Origin: Planctomicrobium piriforme | GTDB lineage: Bacteria > Planctomycetota > Planctomycetia > Planctomycetales > Planctomycetaceae | DNA length: 34,488 nucleotides | Reading direction: 5' to 3' | Assembly: GCA_945860955.1 (NCBI GenBank) | Contig: CAMATH010000090.1 | Location: 1-34,488 of the forward strand | Part shown: piece after piece, positions 24,981-33,517 of the stretch | Layout: the number at the start of each line of letters is the position of its first letter | Numbering within the stretch: position 1 is the first letter of the stretch | The notes under the pieces: generated by a model | The model's database searches: none | What the model was told of the DNA's origin: nothing | What the model saw: the letters and a program-made list of their open reading frames with translations, nothing else | Program-made: the position numbers and the translations under genes

Positions 24981-27059
24981 ATGTCCACTGCGGTTCAAGA
25001 TTCCCTCCCGGCATCCGATCCGACGACCGGCAATCCTGCTCCCAGACTGTTGGCCGCCGGGATTGACGTGACCGAGATTTCCAAGCGGCCGTTACCGGCG
25101 GAAATCTGGCAAGCGATCGAACGAGCGGCACTTTCCGGGCGAAACGGGTCGATTCGCTGGGAACTCTCCTGCATGTTGTATGAGTTCAGCCATCGACAAT
25201 TGGACGAAGGAAAATCGTCGGAAGAAGTCACCGAGTGGCTCTGCGACCGCGACGTTCGCGGTCTGCTGTGGTCCCATCCGGAAATTCGGTGCGCGGTCGC
25301 CGAAACCGCGTTGCCGCGGTCCCTGTTGCGATACGTCAACCGAGTGCGTCGACGCCTGGGATGGCGGCTTCCCGGCTGGTGGAATCAGGACGACCGAGCC
25401 CACAGTGTTTCGGAACTGTGCCTGGCGTATCACCGGCGGCTGAGTGCCGGCGAATCGGTCGATTCGCTCCAAAAGCCCGAATTCTCCGCGGTCGCCACCG
25501 AACTCCGCCGGGGGATTCTGGCGCAAAGGTCGTGGATTTCCCGTGCGTTTCGCAGATTTCGAATCGCGTGCGTCTGGACCGTGGCTCTGGTGACGATCAC
25601 GTGGGTGACACTCTGGATTCGGCTCGTCATCGCGGTTCCCGGCGGTACTCAGGATGCGATCGATCGATTTGACGACGCGAATCGCCAAGTGGCCGAGGGG
25701 GACCGGGCGTGGCCAATCATTCGAGATGCGGATCTGGCACTCAATATTCGTCGTGATCCCAGCTATTTCAAAATCCAAATGGCGATCGCCGAAGGACCGG
25801 CACATGCCGACTGGGACGAGGCGAAAGCGTATCTCCTTCGCAATCGCAACGTGATTGACAACTTGGTCCTTGCCTCGGGAAAGAAAGGGCTGGGGCGAAT
25901 CTACCGCGACGATGCGAATACTAGCTGGTATCAGTCCTACGGTATCACCAGTTGGCAGCACGAATATCGTCGCAGTCGGAGCATGTTTCAACGTCCACTG
26001 AACCAAATCGTCGCGTACTCGACAGCCAATGATATTCTCACCGGCGCGTTTCGCCTCGCCATGGTCGAGCGGGATTTGCCACGTGCCGGTCAGTTGCTGG
26101 CGGCCCAGCTTCGAATCAATCGATTACTGCTGGAGAGTCCCGATTTTACGGGAGTGTTATGGAATGTCCGCTACCAGTCGGGGATCGCGTGTGAACGGGC
26201 GATGCAGTTGGTCGACGCGGAAGGCACCAATCTTTCGGCGGACCAGCTTGGCGATCTCCTGGTGGCGATTCGTGCGTTGCGCGTCGCCACAATCGCGGAC
26301 CGGGCCAATGTCGATCTCGTGCAGATTCCGGAATTGCTCGACGCCTTGTATTCCGAGGGACCGTCGGGCCGAATCACCATGGCGGGGTTGCAATCCCTGC
26401 GTGAAGGAGTGGTCGTCGAGTCGCGACTGGTGCCACTCGTGCAATGGCTGGGGGATCCGCGGCCGAAGACCACGCCGCGCTACACTCCGCCCCAAGACTG
26501 GACCTGGCTGACCGGTCCGGTCGTGGCACCGTTGATGCTGACTCGCGCGGAACTGGAAACGAAACTGAACGAGTATCTGCCCGCAAATCCATCAGCGCAA
26601 TCAGCCAACACACCAGCCGCGGCCACCGACGAAGCCGATGACGAACTCCTTCGAATCGCGTCCACGGACTTTCTTACGATTCGCAACAGTCCGTTCCTCT
26701 TCGCGATGGGCAGCTCCCGCGTCAGTGTCGTTTGGGGGCCGAAAGCGGGAGACGTCGGGAAAGCGGAAGTGGGAGCCGCGGTTCTGCGGGTCGCGCTGGA
26801 ATCGCACCGCATAAGGATCGGCGCGTATCCGAATGCCCTGACAGAACTCGTGCCTGGCGAACTCGACGAATTGCCAATGGACCCGTACGGATCCGGGCCA
26901 TTGGGATACCGCTTGGTCGAGGGCCGGCCACTGATCTATTCCGTCGGGTTGGATGGCAAAGATCAGACCGCGGCCATGGAGATCGAACCGGGGAATCCCC
27001 GCCAGGTTGACCCCGGCGACCTGCGGTTGTGTCCGTCGGACAAGCCAATAAAAAACTGA
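24981..27059 (+). CDS. Large one-TM protein of unknown function with GspG-like C-terminal segment
   Basis: The ATG at 24981 (GAGAG five bases before) gives 692 aa. The in-frame extension back to 24795 is encoded by repeat DNA and was discarded. Residues 1-190 are soluble and helix-rich with many Arg/Trp. Residues about 194-217 are a single transmembrane helix (IACVWTVALVTITWVTLWIR). The remainder is probably periplasmic, with long helical stretches (LPRAGQLLAAQLRINRLLL). The C-terminus (about 625-675) reads RIGAYPNALTELVPGELDEL, then PMDPYGSGPLGYRL and IYSVGLDGKD. This is the tail pattern seen in type II secretion GspG-like pseudopilins and recurrent in planctomycete hypothetical proteins. 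I do not recognise the rest and give no function. It is convergent with the Skp-like gene. Confidence 0.85.
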   Translation: MSTAVQDSLPASDPTTGNPAPRLLAAGIDVTEISKRPLPAEIWQAIERAALSGRNGSIRWELSCMLYEFSHRQLDEGKSSEEVTEWLCDRDVRGLLWSHPEIRCAVAETALPRSLLRYVNRVRRRLGWRLPGWWNQDDRAHSVSELCLAYHRRLSAGESVDSLQKPEFSAVATELRRGILAQRSWISRAFRRFRIACVWTVALVTITWVTLWIRLVIAVPGGTQDAIDRFDDANRQVAEGDRAWPIIRDADLALNIRRDPSYFKIQMAIAEGPAHADWDEAKAYLLRNRNVIDNLVLASGKKGLGRIYRDDANTSWYQSYGITSWQHEYRRSRSMFQRPLNQIVAYSTANDILTGAFRLAMVERDLPRAGQLLAAQLRINRLLLESPDFTGVLWNVRYQSGIACERAMQLVDAEGTNLSADQLGDLLVAIRALRVATIADRANVDLVQIPELLDALYSEGPSGRITMAGLQSLREGVVVESRLVPLVQWLGDPRPKTTPRYTPPQDWTWLTGPVVAPLMLTRAELETKLNEYLPANPSAQSANTPAAATDEADDELLRIASTDFLTIRNSPFLFAMGSSRVSVVWGPKAGDVGKAEVGAAVLRVALESHRIRIGAYPNALTELVPGELDELPMDPYGSGPLGYRLVEGRPLIYSVGLDGKDQTAAMEIEPGNPRQVDPGDLRLCPSDKPIKN

Positions 27060-27155
27060 TTAAAAAGTAACAACAGGCTCGAAATCCGATGCTGGCAGTT
27101 GACGGGGCCCGATAGCCATCCGTCAGCAGATTGCGTATTTGCGGACTGAAAACGC

Positions 27156-27182
27156 CAGCACCCAGGCGAAACCTGGGTGCTG
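27156..27182. terminator. Bidirectional terminator-like hairpin between convergent genes
   Basis: CAGCACCCAGG (27156-27166) pairs perfectly with CCTGGGTGCTG (27172-27182) around CGAAA. TTCGGTTTTT follows on plus about 10 bases later, and GGCGTTTTC follows on minus. It sits 97 bases after the 692-aa gene stop and 59 bases after the Skp-like gene end, where a shared terminator is expected. Confidence 0.7.
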
Positions 27183-27240
27183 TGGACGGTTCGGTTTTTC
27201 ACACGATAACCGGTTTGTGAATACCTGTCGGCCCAGTGTA

Positions 27241-27876
27241 TCAGTCGCGCGACGACGTTTCCGCCGCCGGCTGTTTCCGCTTCGGCTTGGCGGGGGTCGC
27301 GTCGGCGGTGGCCGGCTTGGTCGATTGCAGCTTCTGCATCTGCACCACGACCGCGTCGGTCAGGTCGTATTCCGGAGTGACCGTCAACAGCAGCATCGGG
27401 TCTTTCGGAATGACGATGCTCAATCCCCGCTCGGCGGCGATTTCCTTCAGAATCGGCTTCGTCTCCTCCCGGAACTGCTCCAGCAGCTTCTGCTTGTGCG
27501 TCATGAGCTTCCGCTCCGCCGCCAGTTTCTTGTCGCGGAACTGAATCTCCAGTTTGTTTTTCGCGACCAGCAGTTGCCGCTTGTCGTCGTCGGTCAGATC
27601 TTCTCCCAGCTCCTCGCGTTTGTCGGCGAACTGCTTGTTCAGCGCTTCCTGCAAAGCTGTCAACTCTTCGTTGAGTTGCGCGAGTTTCAGTTCGGCGTCG
27701 CTCTCCATCGTCATATCGCGCCCCAGCGCCTTCGCGACGCCATCCAGATCGACGACACCCACGCCACCGCTCGATTTGCCGGTTTGCGCCTGGGGCCCGC
27801 CAGTCCCCTGATTTCCACAGCCAGCGGAAACAAACAACCCTAAGACGAACAGGGGAACGAATGTGCGAGTGAGCAT
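27241..27876 (-). CDS. Skp/OmpH-family periplasmic chaperone-like lipoprotein
   Basis: Skp-family proteins are trimeric coiled-coil holdases that guide outer-membrane proteins through the periplasm. The ATG at 27876 gives 211 aa and is supported by AAGGA six bases upstream; the open frame continues upstream without support. Residues 1-20 form a lipoprotein signal (LTRTFVPLFVLGLFVSAGC) with Cys20 as the lipid-attachment site. The family start VGVVDLDGVAKALG lies near 37-50, followed by a highly charged coiled coil to about 150 (LNEELTALQEALNKQF, KKLAAERKLMTHKQKLLEQF). The conserved closing strand region is GLSIVIPKDPMLLL and YDLTDAVVVQM. The tail is Ala/Lys/Pro-rich. Being lipidated is unusual for Skp. 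Fold-back copy 2 lies in its upstream region. Confidence 0.85.
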   Translation of the reverse strand: MLTRTFVPLFVLGLFVSAGCGNQGTGGPQAQTGKSSGGVGVVDLDGVAKALGRDMTMESDAELKLAQLNEELTALQEALNKQFADKREELGEDLTDDDKRQLLVAKNKLEIQFRDKKLAAERKLMTHKQKLLEQFREETKPILKEIAAERGLSIVIPKDPMLLLTVTPEYDLTDAVVVQMQKLQSTKPATADATPAKPKRKQPAAETSSRD

Positions 27877-28056
27877 GTCGGATCCTTCGACGAAATGAAC
27901 CCCGGCTCGATTCCAGCGGCCGGTCGGGCACAGGATCGACGACACTCCGCCGATCCTTCCCCAAACCTGGGGCGGTGGGGACGGTATCTCAAATCGGCCG
28001 ATTGAGTCCAGATCGGTTTTTTGCTCGCCAGCTTGCTAGCTTGCTTCATACCCCGC

Positions 28057-28550
28057 GCGGCCGAAAACGCGACATTGCACTCGAGCCGGAAGGTGGCTCG
28101 CGAAATCCTGATAGCGGCTGGTGTTGGTGACGGCCCCATCCGCCTTGAGCGGATGGGGAGAAAGATCGATGGCTAGTCCCAAATCACAGTGCGCGGTCTA
28201 GACCCCATCCACCTTGTGTGGATTGGTGAATCAGATCTTCGCTCTGTCTGCCACGCACGACGTTGGTAACCAAGTCAATCGGTACCACTGGCGATGTCGT
28301 GTTTTTTGCGAGGCATGAATGCATTTCGCGTCCGCTGCGACAATTGGCGACCAATCGCCTTGTGATCCGGACAGGTTTCGTTTGACACCGATCCTGTCTG
28401 ACGGAGCGAGGATCTCATTCACCAATCCACACGAGGTGGATGGGGTCTTGATCGAGGATGGTGGGCACTTTTCTAGCTACCGATCTTATTCACCATCCGG
28501 ACGAGCCGGATGGGGTCTGGGGCGGCGAATTGTCTGATTTGACGCTGCGC
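28057..28550 (+). repeat. Fold-back repeat copy 2 (386-bp nested palindrome plus flanks)
   Basis: The core 28132-28517 is exactly 386 bases, the same length as copy 1, and in the same plus-strand orientation. The left inner arm 28201-28250 is identical to that of copy 1. The right inner arm ends at 28447. Outer arms are 28132-28176 and about 28473-28517. The middle (about 28255-28395) is less conserved than the arms, but GGTACCACTGGCGATGTCGT is kept. The left flank starts near CCGAAAACGCGACATTGCAC. It occupies the space between the Skp-like gene and the end of the TIM-barrel gene. Confidence 0.9.
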
Positions 28551-28552
28551 GC

Positions 28553-28561
28553 AGTATAGCA
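28553..28561 (-). promoter_or_regulatory. Second TGCTATACT site, possible promoter or repeat boundary
   Basis: On the minus strand it reads TGCTATACT, three bases after the stop of the TIM-barrel gene and immediately outside fold-back copy 2. It could start a transcript to the Skp-like gene about 680 bases away, with the fold-back element in its leader. The identical nonamer at 24832-24840 also adjoins repeats, so a repeat-associated origin is equally possible. Confidence 0.25.
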
Positions 28562-28563
28562 GA

Positions 28564-29469
28564 CTACCAGAGATCCGCCTTGGCAGCCCCAATCGCCGCC
28601 GCCAAATCCGTTGTCTTCGGGGTCAGTTCCAAACCGACGTAGCCGCGGTAGCCCAGATCGTACGCCTCTTTCAGAACTCGGTTGTAGTGGATTTCGCCAG
28701 TCCCCGGTTCGTTCCGCCCGGGGTGGTCGGCCAGTTGCAGGTAGCCGATGTGCCCCGCTTTGAACCCTTCGCGCAAGTGACCGCAAAGATCACCTTCGGT
28801 GATGTGCATGTGGTACAGATCCCAGTTGATCTTCACCGCTTTCGAGCCGACCGCTTCGCAGATCCGCAACGTGGGAGGGCTGCCGTAGAGGCAATGTCCT
28901 TTATGGTCGACCCGAATGTTCATCGGTTCGAGAATCATCGTGACGCCATGCTTCTCGGCGATCGGTGCCCCCCGCTTCAGCCCCTCGATCGTGTTAAGGT
29001 GCATCTGCTCCTGCGTCAAACCGGGAACATCGTCACCCGCCACAACGCACATCAGTTTGCAGTCGAGAATCTTCGCGACCTTGCACCCTTTCTCGACCGC
29101 TTTGACGAACGCGTCGTGGTTTTTCGGTTCGTTGAGGCCCGGTTTGAATCCCCAGGCGGTGAACTGAGCGACGGCGATCCCCAGATCCTGGCACAGCTTC
29201 GCGACCGCAGGAATATCCTTCCCTTCGTGGGGCCAGAATTCAATCGCGGGAAAACCCATGTCCGCCACCGCTCGGATCCGATCCATAAACGGGAGCTTGC
29301 GGAACCACATTTCGCAATTGACGGCGAATTTCGTATGGGGTGTCTTGCCAACCGTTTTGGGGTTGAAATTCTCATCGGCCCGCGCGTCGTCCGCCGTCGC
29401 GGAAATCGCCCCCGCGACCAGACCGGCGGCGGTGGAGTTGGCAAGAAAATCGCGGCGAGAGAGTGACAT
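28564..29469 (-). CDS. Tat-exported hydroxypyruvate-isomerase-like TIM-barrel protein (sugar phosphate isomerase/epimerase family)
   Basis: The 301-aa protein has a twin-arginine signal (MSLSRRDFLANSTAAGL, Arg5-Arg6) with cleavage near residue 27-32, so it is likely periplasmic. The mature part is an AP endonuclease family 2 (xylose-isomerase-like) TIM barrel. It shows AIEFWPHEGKD (about 76-85), the metal/catalytic Glu181 in MILEPMN, Asp217 in NWDLYHMHITEGD, LQLADHPGRNEPGTGEIHY (245-262) and Glu281 in GYVGLELTP. This spacing is that of hydroxypyruvate isomerase (Hyi), which interconverts hydroxypyruvate and tartronate semialdehyde. Export makes that exact role doubtful, and planctomycetes have many exported paralogues. 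It is divergent from htpG. Confidence 0.9.
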   Translation of the reverse strand: MSLSRRDFLANSTAAGLVAGAISATADDARADENFNPKTVGKTPHTKFAVNCEMWFRKLPFMDRIRAVADMGFPAIEFWPHEGKDIPAVAKLCQDLGIAVAQFTAWGFKPGLNEPKNHDAFVKAVEKGCKVAKILDCKLMCVVAGDDVPGLTQEQMHLNTIEGLKRGAPIAEKHGVTMILEPMNIRVDHKGHCLYGSPPTLRICEAVGSKAVKINWDLYHMHITEGDLCGHLREGFKAGHIGYLQLADHPGRNEPGTGEIHYNRVLKEAYDLGYRGYVGLELTPKTTDLAAAIGAAKADLW

Positions 29470-29900
29470 GGCGACAACCTCAACAAACGTGTGACTGGCG
29501 GAGAAACCTCAGCGGGGCGACAACCCGGCGGTCAGGCAATTCTAGCAAACCGAGGAGTCTCCGCGAATTCCAGATCGCATGCCAAAATGGCAGTCCGCGG
29601 CCCAGCCCATTGGAATTCAAATCACAAAAAATGACGCACCGGGACGAACCACACAGGCGACGCGAAATGGCAGGCGGGGGATGGAAATCGTGGGTGTTGT
29701 CGGGCAGACGAAGTGGCGATTTCTGGCACGGCGGGGCGTGTGGATTGAGATCCACACCACGGATCGGCGGCGAATTCCCAATGACAGCGCGGCGTGGCGC
29801 GCGAGTTGCGTTTTAGTCCGCCTCGCAATCTGCCGACCTGCCATTTTGTCGGCGGGCCGGTTGCCGCATCCTCGTCGCAATTTGTTCGGGATTTGTCGTC
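29470..29900. other. 431-base divergent intergenic region before htpG
   Basis: It must hold the promoters of the TIM-barrel gene (minus) and htpG (plus). I found no CIRCE-type inverted repeat (TTAGCACTC-N9-GAGTGCTAA) or other heat-shock element. Short frames on both strands lack family features. Confidence 0.5.
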
Positions 29901-31832
29901 ATGGCTGAACCACAGGAATTCACTTTCCAGACGGAAATCAAGCAGCTTCTGCACATTCTGTCGCATTCGTTGTATCAGAATCCCGAGATCGCGCTGCGGG
30001 AATTGATTTCGAACGCCTCCGACTCGCTCCACAAGCTGCGGCACATTCAGCTTTCTGAAGATCAACATCGCGACGATACCCCTCTCGAAATCACGCTGGT
30101 TCCCAATTCCGAAGCGAAGATCCTCGTCATTCGCGACAACGGGATCGGGTTGACGCATGACGAGCTGGTGCAGAATCTGGGAACGATCGCCCATAGCGGT
30201 TCCAAGGAATTCTTCCAGAGCATTGTCGAATCGGGCAGGTCGGGGAGTGCCGGGCCGGATTTGTCGTTGATTGGTCAGTTCGGCGTCGGTTTCTACTCGG
30301 CCTTCATGCTGGCTGAAAAGGTCGAAGTGGTCACGCGCAGTTACCGCGAAACGACCGGCTGGCGCTGGGAATCGGACGGTTCGGGTCGATTCACCATCAC
30401 GCCGGCGGGTGACACGGTTCCCCGCGGGGCCGAAGTGCGACTGCACTTGAAGGACAAACTGGACGAATTTCTAGACGCCTTCCGGCTGAAGCACATTGTC
30501 CGCAAGTACTCCACCTTCGTGCCGTTCCCGATCCTATTGGAAGGGGCAATTCTCAACGAACAGAAGCCGATCTGGGTTGAACCGAAGAGCCAGGTGACCG
30601 ACGAGCAGCACACGGGCTTCTACCAGTGGCTGACCCATCGGTCCGACGAAAAGCCGCTGTGGCACCTGCATCTGTCGAGCGACTCGCCGATTCAGTTTCA
30701 CTCGATTCTGTACTGTCCGACGACGAATTTCGAGTTGATGGGATTCGGCGAGATTCAGCACGGCGTCAATCTGTGTGCGAAGCGGATTCTGGTACAGGAC
30801 GACTGTCGCGACCTGCTGCCGGAGTATCTGCGTTTTCTGTACGGCGTCGTCGATTCGGCCGACCTGCCGCTCAACGTCTCTCGCGAGACCCTGCAAGACC
30901 ACCGGTTGTTGCCGAAACTCAAGAAGGTTCTGACGCGCAAGGTACTCGATCATCTGGCGAGTGTCGCCGAGGATCAGCCCGAGATGTTTGTGACCTTCAC
31001 CAAACAATTCGGCGCGATCCTTCGGACGGGGATCGGCCAAGATTTCGAGAATCGCGAACGGATCGCCAAATTGATGCGGTTCCATTCGACGAATGGTCTG
31101 GGGAGCGATCTGGTGCTGCCTGCCTCGGTTGAGGAACGAGCCGCGAAGCGGAGTGTGTCGCTCGACGAGTACATCAAACGGGCGGCGGTCGGCCAGCAGC
31201 AGATCTATTACCTGGCGGGTTCCGATCTGGACGCCATGACCCGGCACCCGCATCTCGAAGCGTTCCGCAAGCGGAATCTGGAGGTACTGTTCCTGGACGA
31301 TCCGGTCGACGAATTCGCGCTGACCCAGTTGCGGACGTACGAAGAAAAGGAACTCATCTCGATCGATTCTTCGGACGTGAAGTTCCCTGAAAGCACCAAT
31401 CCGGTCATCGAGCCCGAGCGCAAGTCGGCACCCAAACACTTCACGCGGGTCATCGAGCTGTTCCGCGGCGCGCTGGACGCGAAGGTCGCCGATGTGCGCG
31501 AGTCGGACCGCCTCACCGACAGCCCCTGCTGTCTGGTGAATTCGCAGGGGACGATGAGCAGCCAATTGCAAAAGGTGCTGTCGAACACGATGAAGGGCTT
31601 CGAGATTTCGAAACGGGTGTTCGAAGTGAATCCCCATGCGCCCCTGGTCGAACGGCTGTGCGATCTGGCGGTCAATACCGACAACGACGACTTCATCCGG
31701 GATTGCGGACAGCAGCTCTACACAAACGCGTTACTGCTCGACGGCCTCATTCCGGACGCAGAGGAAACGACCCGGCGGTCGTTGCGGTTCATGGAGGAAC
31801 TCTCGCGCTCCAAGTCGGCGATCGCGACGTAG
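29901..31832 (+). CDS. htpG: Molecular chaperone HtpG (Hsp90 family)
   Basis: HtpG is the cytosolic bacterial Hsp90, an ATP-driven dimeric chaperone. The 643-aa protein is of normal length. The GHKL ATPase domain shows ALRELISNASDSLHKLR (31-47, with catalytic Glu34 and Asn38), RDNGIGLTHDEL (78-89), GTIAHSGSKEF and GQFGVGFYSAFM (125-136). The middle domain has the SADLPLNVSRETLQ segment with the catalytic-loop arginine. The C-terminal dimerisation domain runs to LRFMEELSRSKSA. The start MAEPQEFTFQTEIKQLL matches the family N-terminus. No strong Shine-Dalgarno. It probably forms a single-gene transcript. Confidence 0.98.
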   Translation: MAEPQEFTFQTEIKQLLHILSHSLYQNPEIALRELISNASDSLHKLRHIQLSEDQHRDDTPLEITLVPNSEAKILVIRDNGIGLTHDELVQNLGTIAHSGSKEFFQSIVESGRSGSAGPDLSLIGQFGVGFYSAFMLAEKVEVVTRSYRETTGWRWESDGSGRFTITPAGDTVPRGAEVRLHLKDKLDEFLDAFRLKHIVRKYSTFVPFPILLEGAILNEQKPIWVEPKSQVTDEQHTGFYQWLTHRSDEKPLWHLHLSSDSPIQFHSILYCPTTNFELMGFGEIQHGVNLCAKRILVQDDCRDLLPEYLRFLYGVVDSADLPLNVSRETLQDHRLLPKLKKVLTRKVLDHLASVAEDQPEMFVTFTKQFGAILRTGIGQDFENRERIAKLMRFHSTNGLGSDLVLPASVEERAAKRSVSLDEYIKRAAVGQQQIYYLAGSDLDAMTRHPHLEAFRKRNLEVLFLDDPVDEFALTQLRTYEEKELISIDSSDVKFPESTNPVIEPERKSAPKHFTRVIELFRGALDAKVADVRESDRLTDSPCCLVNSQGTMSSQLQKVLSNTMKGFEISKRVFEVNPHAPLVERLCDLAVNTDNDDFIRDCGQQLYTNALLLDGLIPDAEETTRRSLRFMEELSRSKSAIAT

Positions 31833-31883
31833 TCGCTGTTCAGGATCGATATCCGCCCCCAGACGGAAGTGGCGCGGGCTTCA

Positions 31884-31912
31884 GGTCGCATTTTCCGCCG
31901 CGCTGAGTATAA
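31884..31912 (-). repeat. Possible remnant of the fold-back left end
   Basis: GGTCGCATTTTCCGCCGCGC followed by TGAGTATAAG resembles, on the opposite strand, the start of the full fold-back copies (CGCGCGGCCGAAAACGCGAC and its ATACTCC neighbour). The match is short and imperfect. Confidence 0.3.
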
Positions 31913-31982
31913 GATTCCCGGTTAGCGGCCCGTGTCCCTGCGCGGGTTGAAGAATCATCTCCAGCCCTGTCGAGCGACTGCG

Positions 31983-33425
31983 ATGTGGAACCTGCGCCTT
32001 CCGGACCCCGATCTCTGTTCACGCCGTGAACTTCTGACGCGGACCGGTATGGGGGTTGGCATGTTGGGACTGGCCGGCCTGCTGGCTGACCCCCACTCCC
32101 GACCCGCGATAGCGGCCGGTCTCTCCGTCGCGGGAGCGACTCAGCCCCTGGCACCCCGCGCGCCTCAGTTTCCCGCGAAAGCGAAACAGGTCGTGCATCT
32201 GTTCATGAACGGTGGGCCGTCGCAGGTCGACACGTTCGACCCCAAGCCGGCTCTCGAAAAGTACCACGGACAGAATCTGCCGAACCCCAATCTGCGCACC
32301 GAACGCAAGACCAGCGGCGCGTACAAATCGCCGTTCAAGTTTCAAAAGTACGGACAAAGCGGCATCGAGGTCAGCGAGCTGTTCGCCAAGACCGCGTCGG
32401 CCCACATCGACGATATGTGTGTGATTCGCTCGATGCATGCCGACGTTCCCAACCATGAGCCGTCGCTTTGGCTGATGAACTGTGGCGACGGGCGGATGCC
32501 CCGTCCCGCGATGGGATCGTGGGTGACGTACGGACTGGGATCTGAAAATCAGAATCTTCCCGGTTTCATCGCGATGTGCCCCGCCGGTCTACCCGTGACC
32601 GGGGCGCTCAACTGGCGGTCGGCGTTTCTCCCGGGAGCCTTTCAGGGAACGTATATCGACAGCCAGCACACCGACGTGCAAAAGTTGATCGAGAACATTC
32701 GCAACACGGGTCTCACAACCGAACAACAGCGCAAGCAACTGGACCTCGTCCGGCGGATGAACGCGAAGCACGAGGCCGATCGCGGCGGCGATCCTCAACT
32801 GGAAGCCCGCATTCAGTCGTTCGAGCTCGCCTATCGCATGCAGACGGAAGCGGGAGAGGCGTTTGATATCGCCCGTGAACCCGAGTCCCTTCGCGAGGCG
32901 TACGGTTCGGGACCAATCGGGCGTCAATTGCTGATGACCCGTCGGCTGCTGGAGCGGGGGGTGCGGTTCATTCAACTTTACAGTGGCAACTTCCAGCCGT
33001 GGGACAACCACAGCAATCTCGAAGCGGACCACAAGCGGCTCGCGGCGGAGTGGGATCAACCGATCGCGGCGTTTCTCAGCGATCTCAAACAGCGGGGGAT
33101 GTTCGACAGCACGCTGGTGTTTTGGGGAGGCGAGTTCGGGCGAACCCCCGTCGCGGAACTGCCTGAACTTTCCGGTCGCGACCACAACCACTATGGGTTT
33201 TCGATGTGGCTGGCGGGCGGGGGGGCCAAAGGTGGGTATGTCCACGGTTCCACCGACGAATTCGGCTTCGCCGCCGTGGAAAACAAAGTCCATGTCCACG
33301 ACCTCCACGCGACGATTCTGCATCTGTTGGGATTCGACCACGAACGGTTGACTTACCGCTACGCCGGCAGAGATTTCCGCCTGACGGATGTTCACGGACG
33401 GGTGGTACCCGAGCTGGTGGCATAG
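31983..33425 (+). CDS. DUF1501 protein with Tat signal (sulfatase-like fold), copy B
   Basis: The ATG at 31983 gives 480 aa; a GTG at 31932 would add 17 residues and moves the Tat motif further in. The twin-arginine motif SRRELLTRTG begins at residue 13, followed by MGVGMLGLAGLLA, so the protein is exported folded. Family landmarks, matching the other DUF1501 gene in order, are HLFMNGGPSQVDTFDPKP, GSWVTYGLGSENQNLPGFI, GVRFIQLYSGNF, WGGEFGRTP, GRDHNHYGFSMWLAGGG and VHDLHATILHLLGFDH. It ends with a recognisable TYRYAGRDFRLTDVHG tail. DUF1501 genes often pair with DUF1549/DUF1553 cytochrome-like genes; none is present here, so this one stands alone. Confidence 0.93.
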   Translation: MWNLRLPDPDLCSRRELLTRTGMGVGMLGLAGLLADPHSRPAIAAGLSVAGATQPLAPRAPQFPAKAKQVVHLFMNGGPSQVDTFDPKPALEKYHGQNLPNPNLRTERKTSGAYKSPFKFQKYGQSGIEVSELFAKTASAHIDDMCVIRSMHADVPNHEPSLWLMNCGDGRMPRPAMGSWVTYGLGSENQNLPGFIAMCPAGLPVTGALNWRSAFLPGAFQGTYIDSQHTDVQKLIENIRNTGLTTEQQRKQLDLVRRMNAKHEADRGGDPQLEARIQSFELAYRMQTEAGEAFDIAREPESLREAYGSGPIGRQLLMTRRLLERGVRFIQLYSGNFQPWDNHSNLEADHKRLAAEWDQPIAAFLSDLKQRGMFDSTLVFWGGEFGRTPVAELPELSGRDHNHYGFSMWLAGGGAKGGYVHGSTDEFGFAAVENKVHVHDLHATILHLLGFDHERLTYRYAGRDFRLTDVHGRVVPELVA

Positions 33426-33517
33426 AGTTCGGGATCTGCGACGGTTCTGGGAGGTGTCGATTTCGCGAGAAACCGGTGAATCGAGGGTGAATTCATCGGT
33501 TATCCCTGGAGGGAACC

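Noticed and set aside
29470-29900. Search for a CIRCE element upstream of htpG
   Set aside because: No TTAGCACTC/GAGTGCTAA inverted repeat was found.
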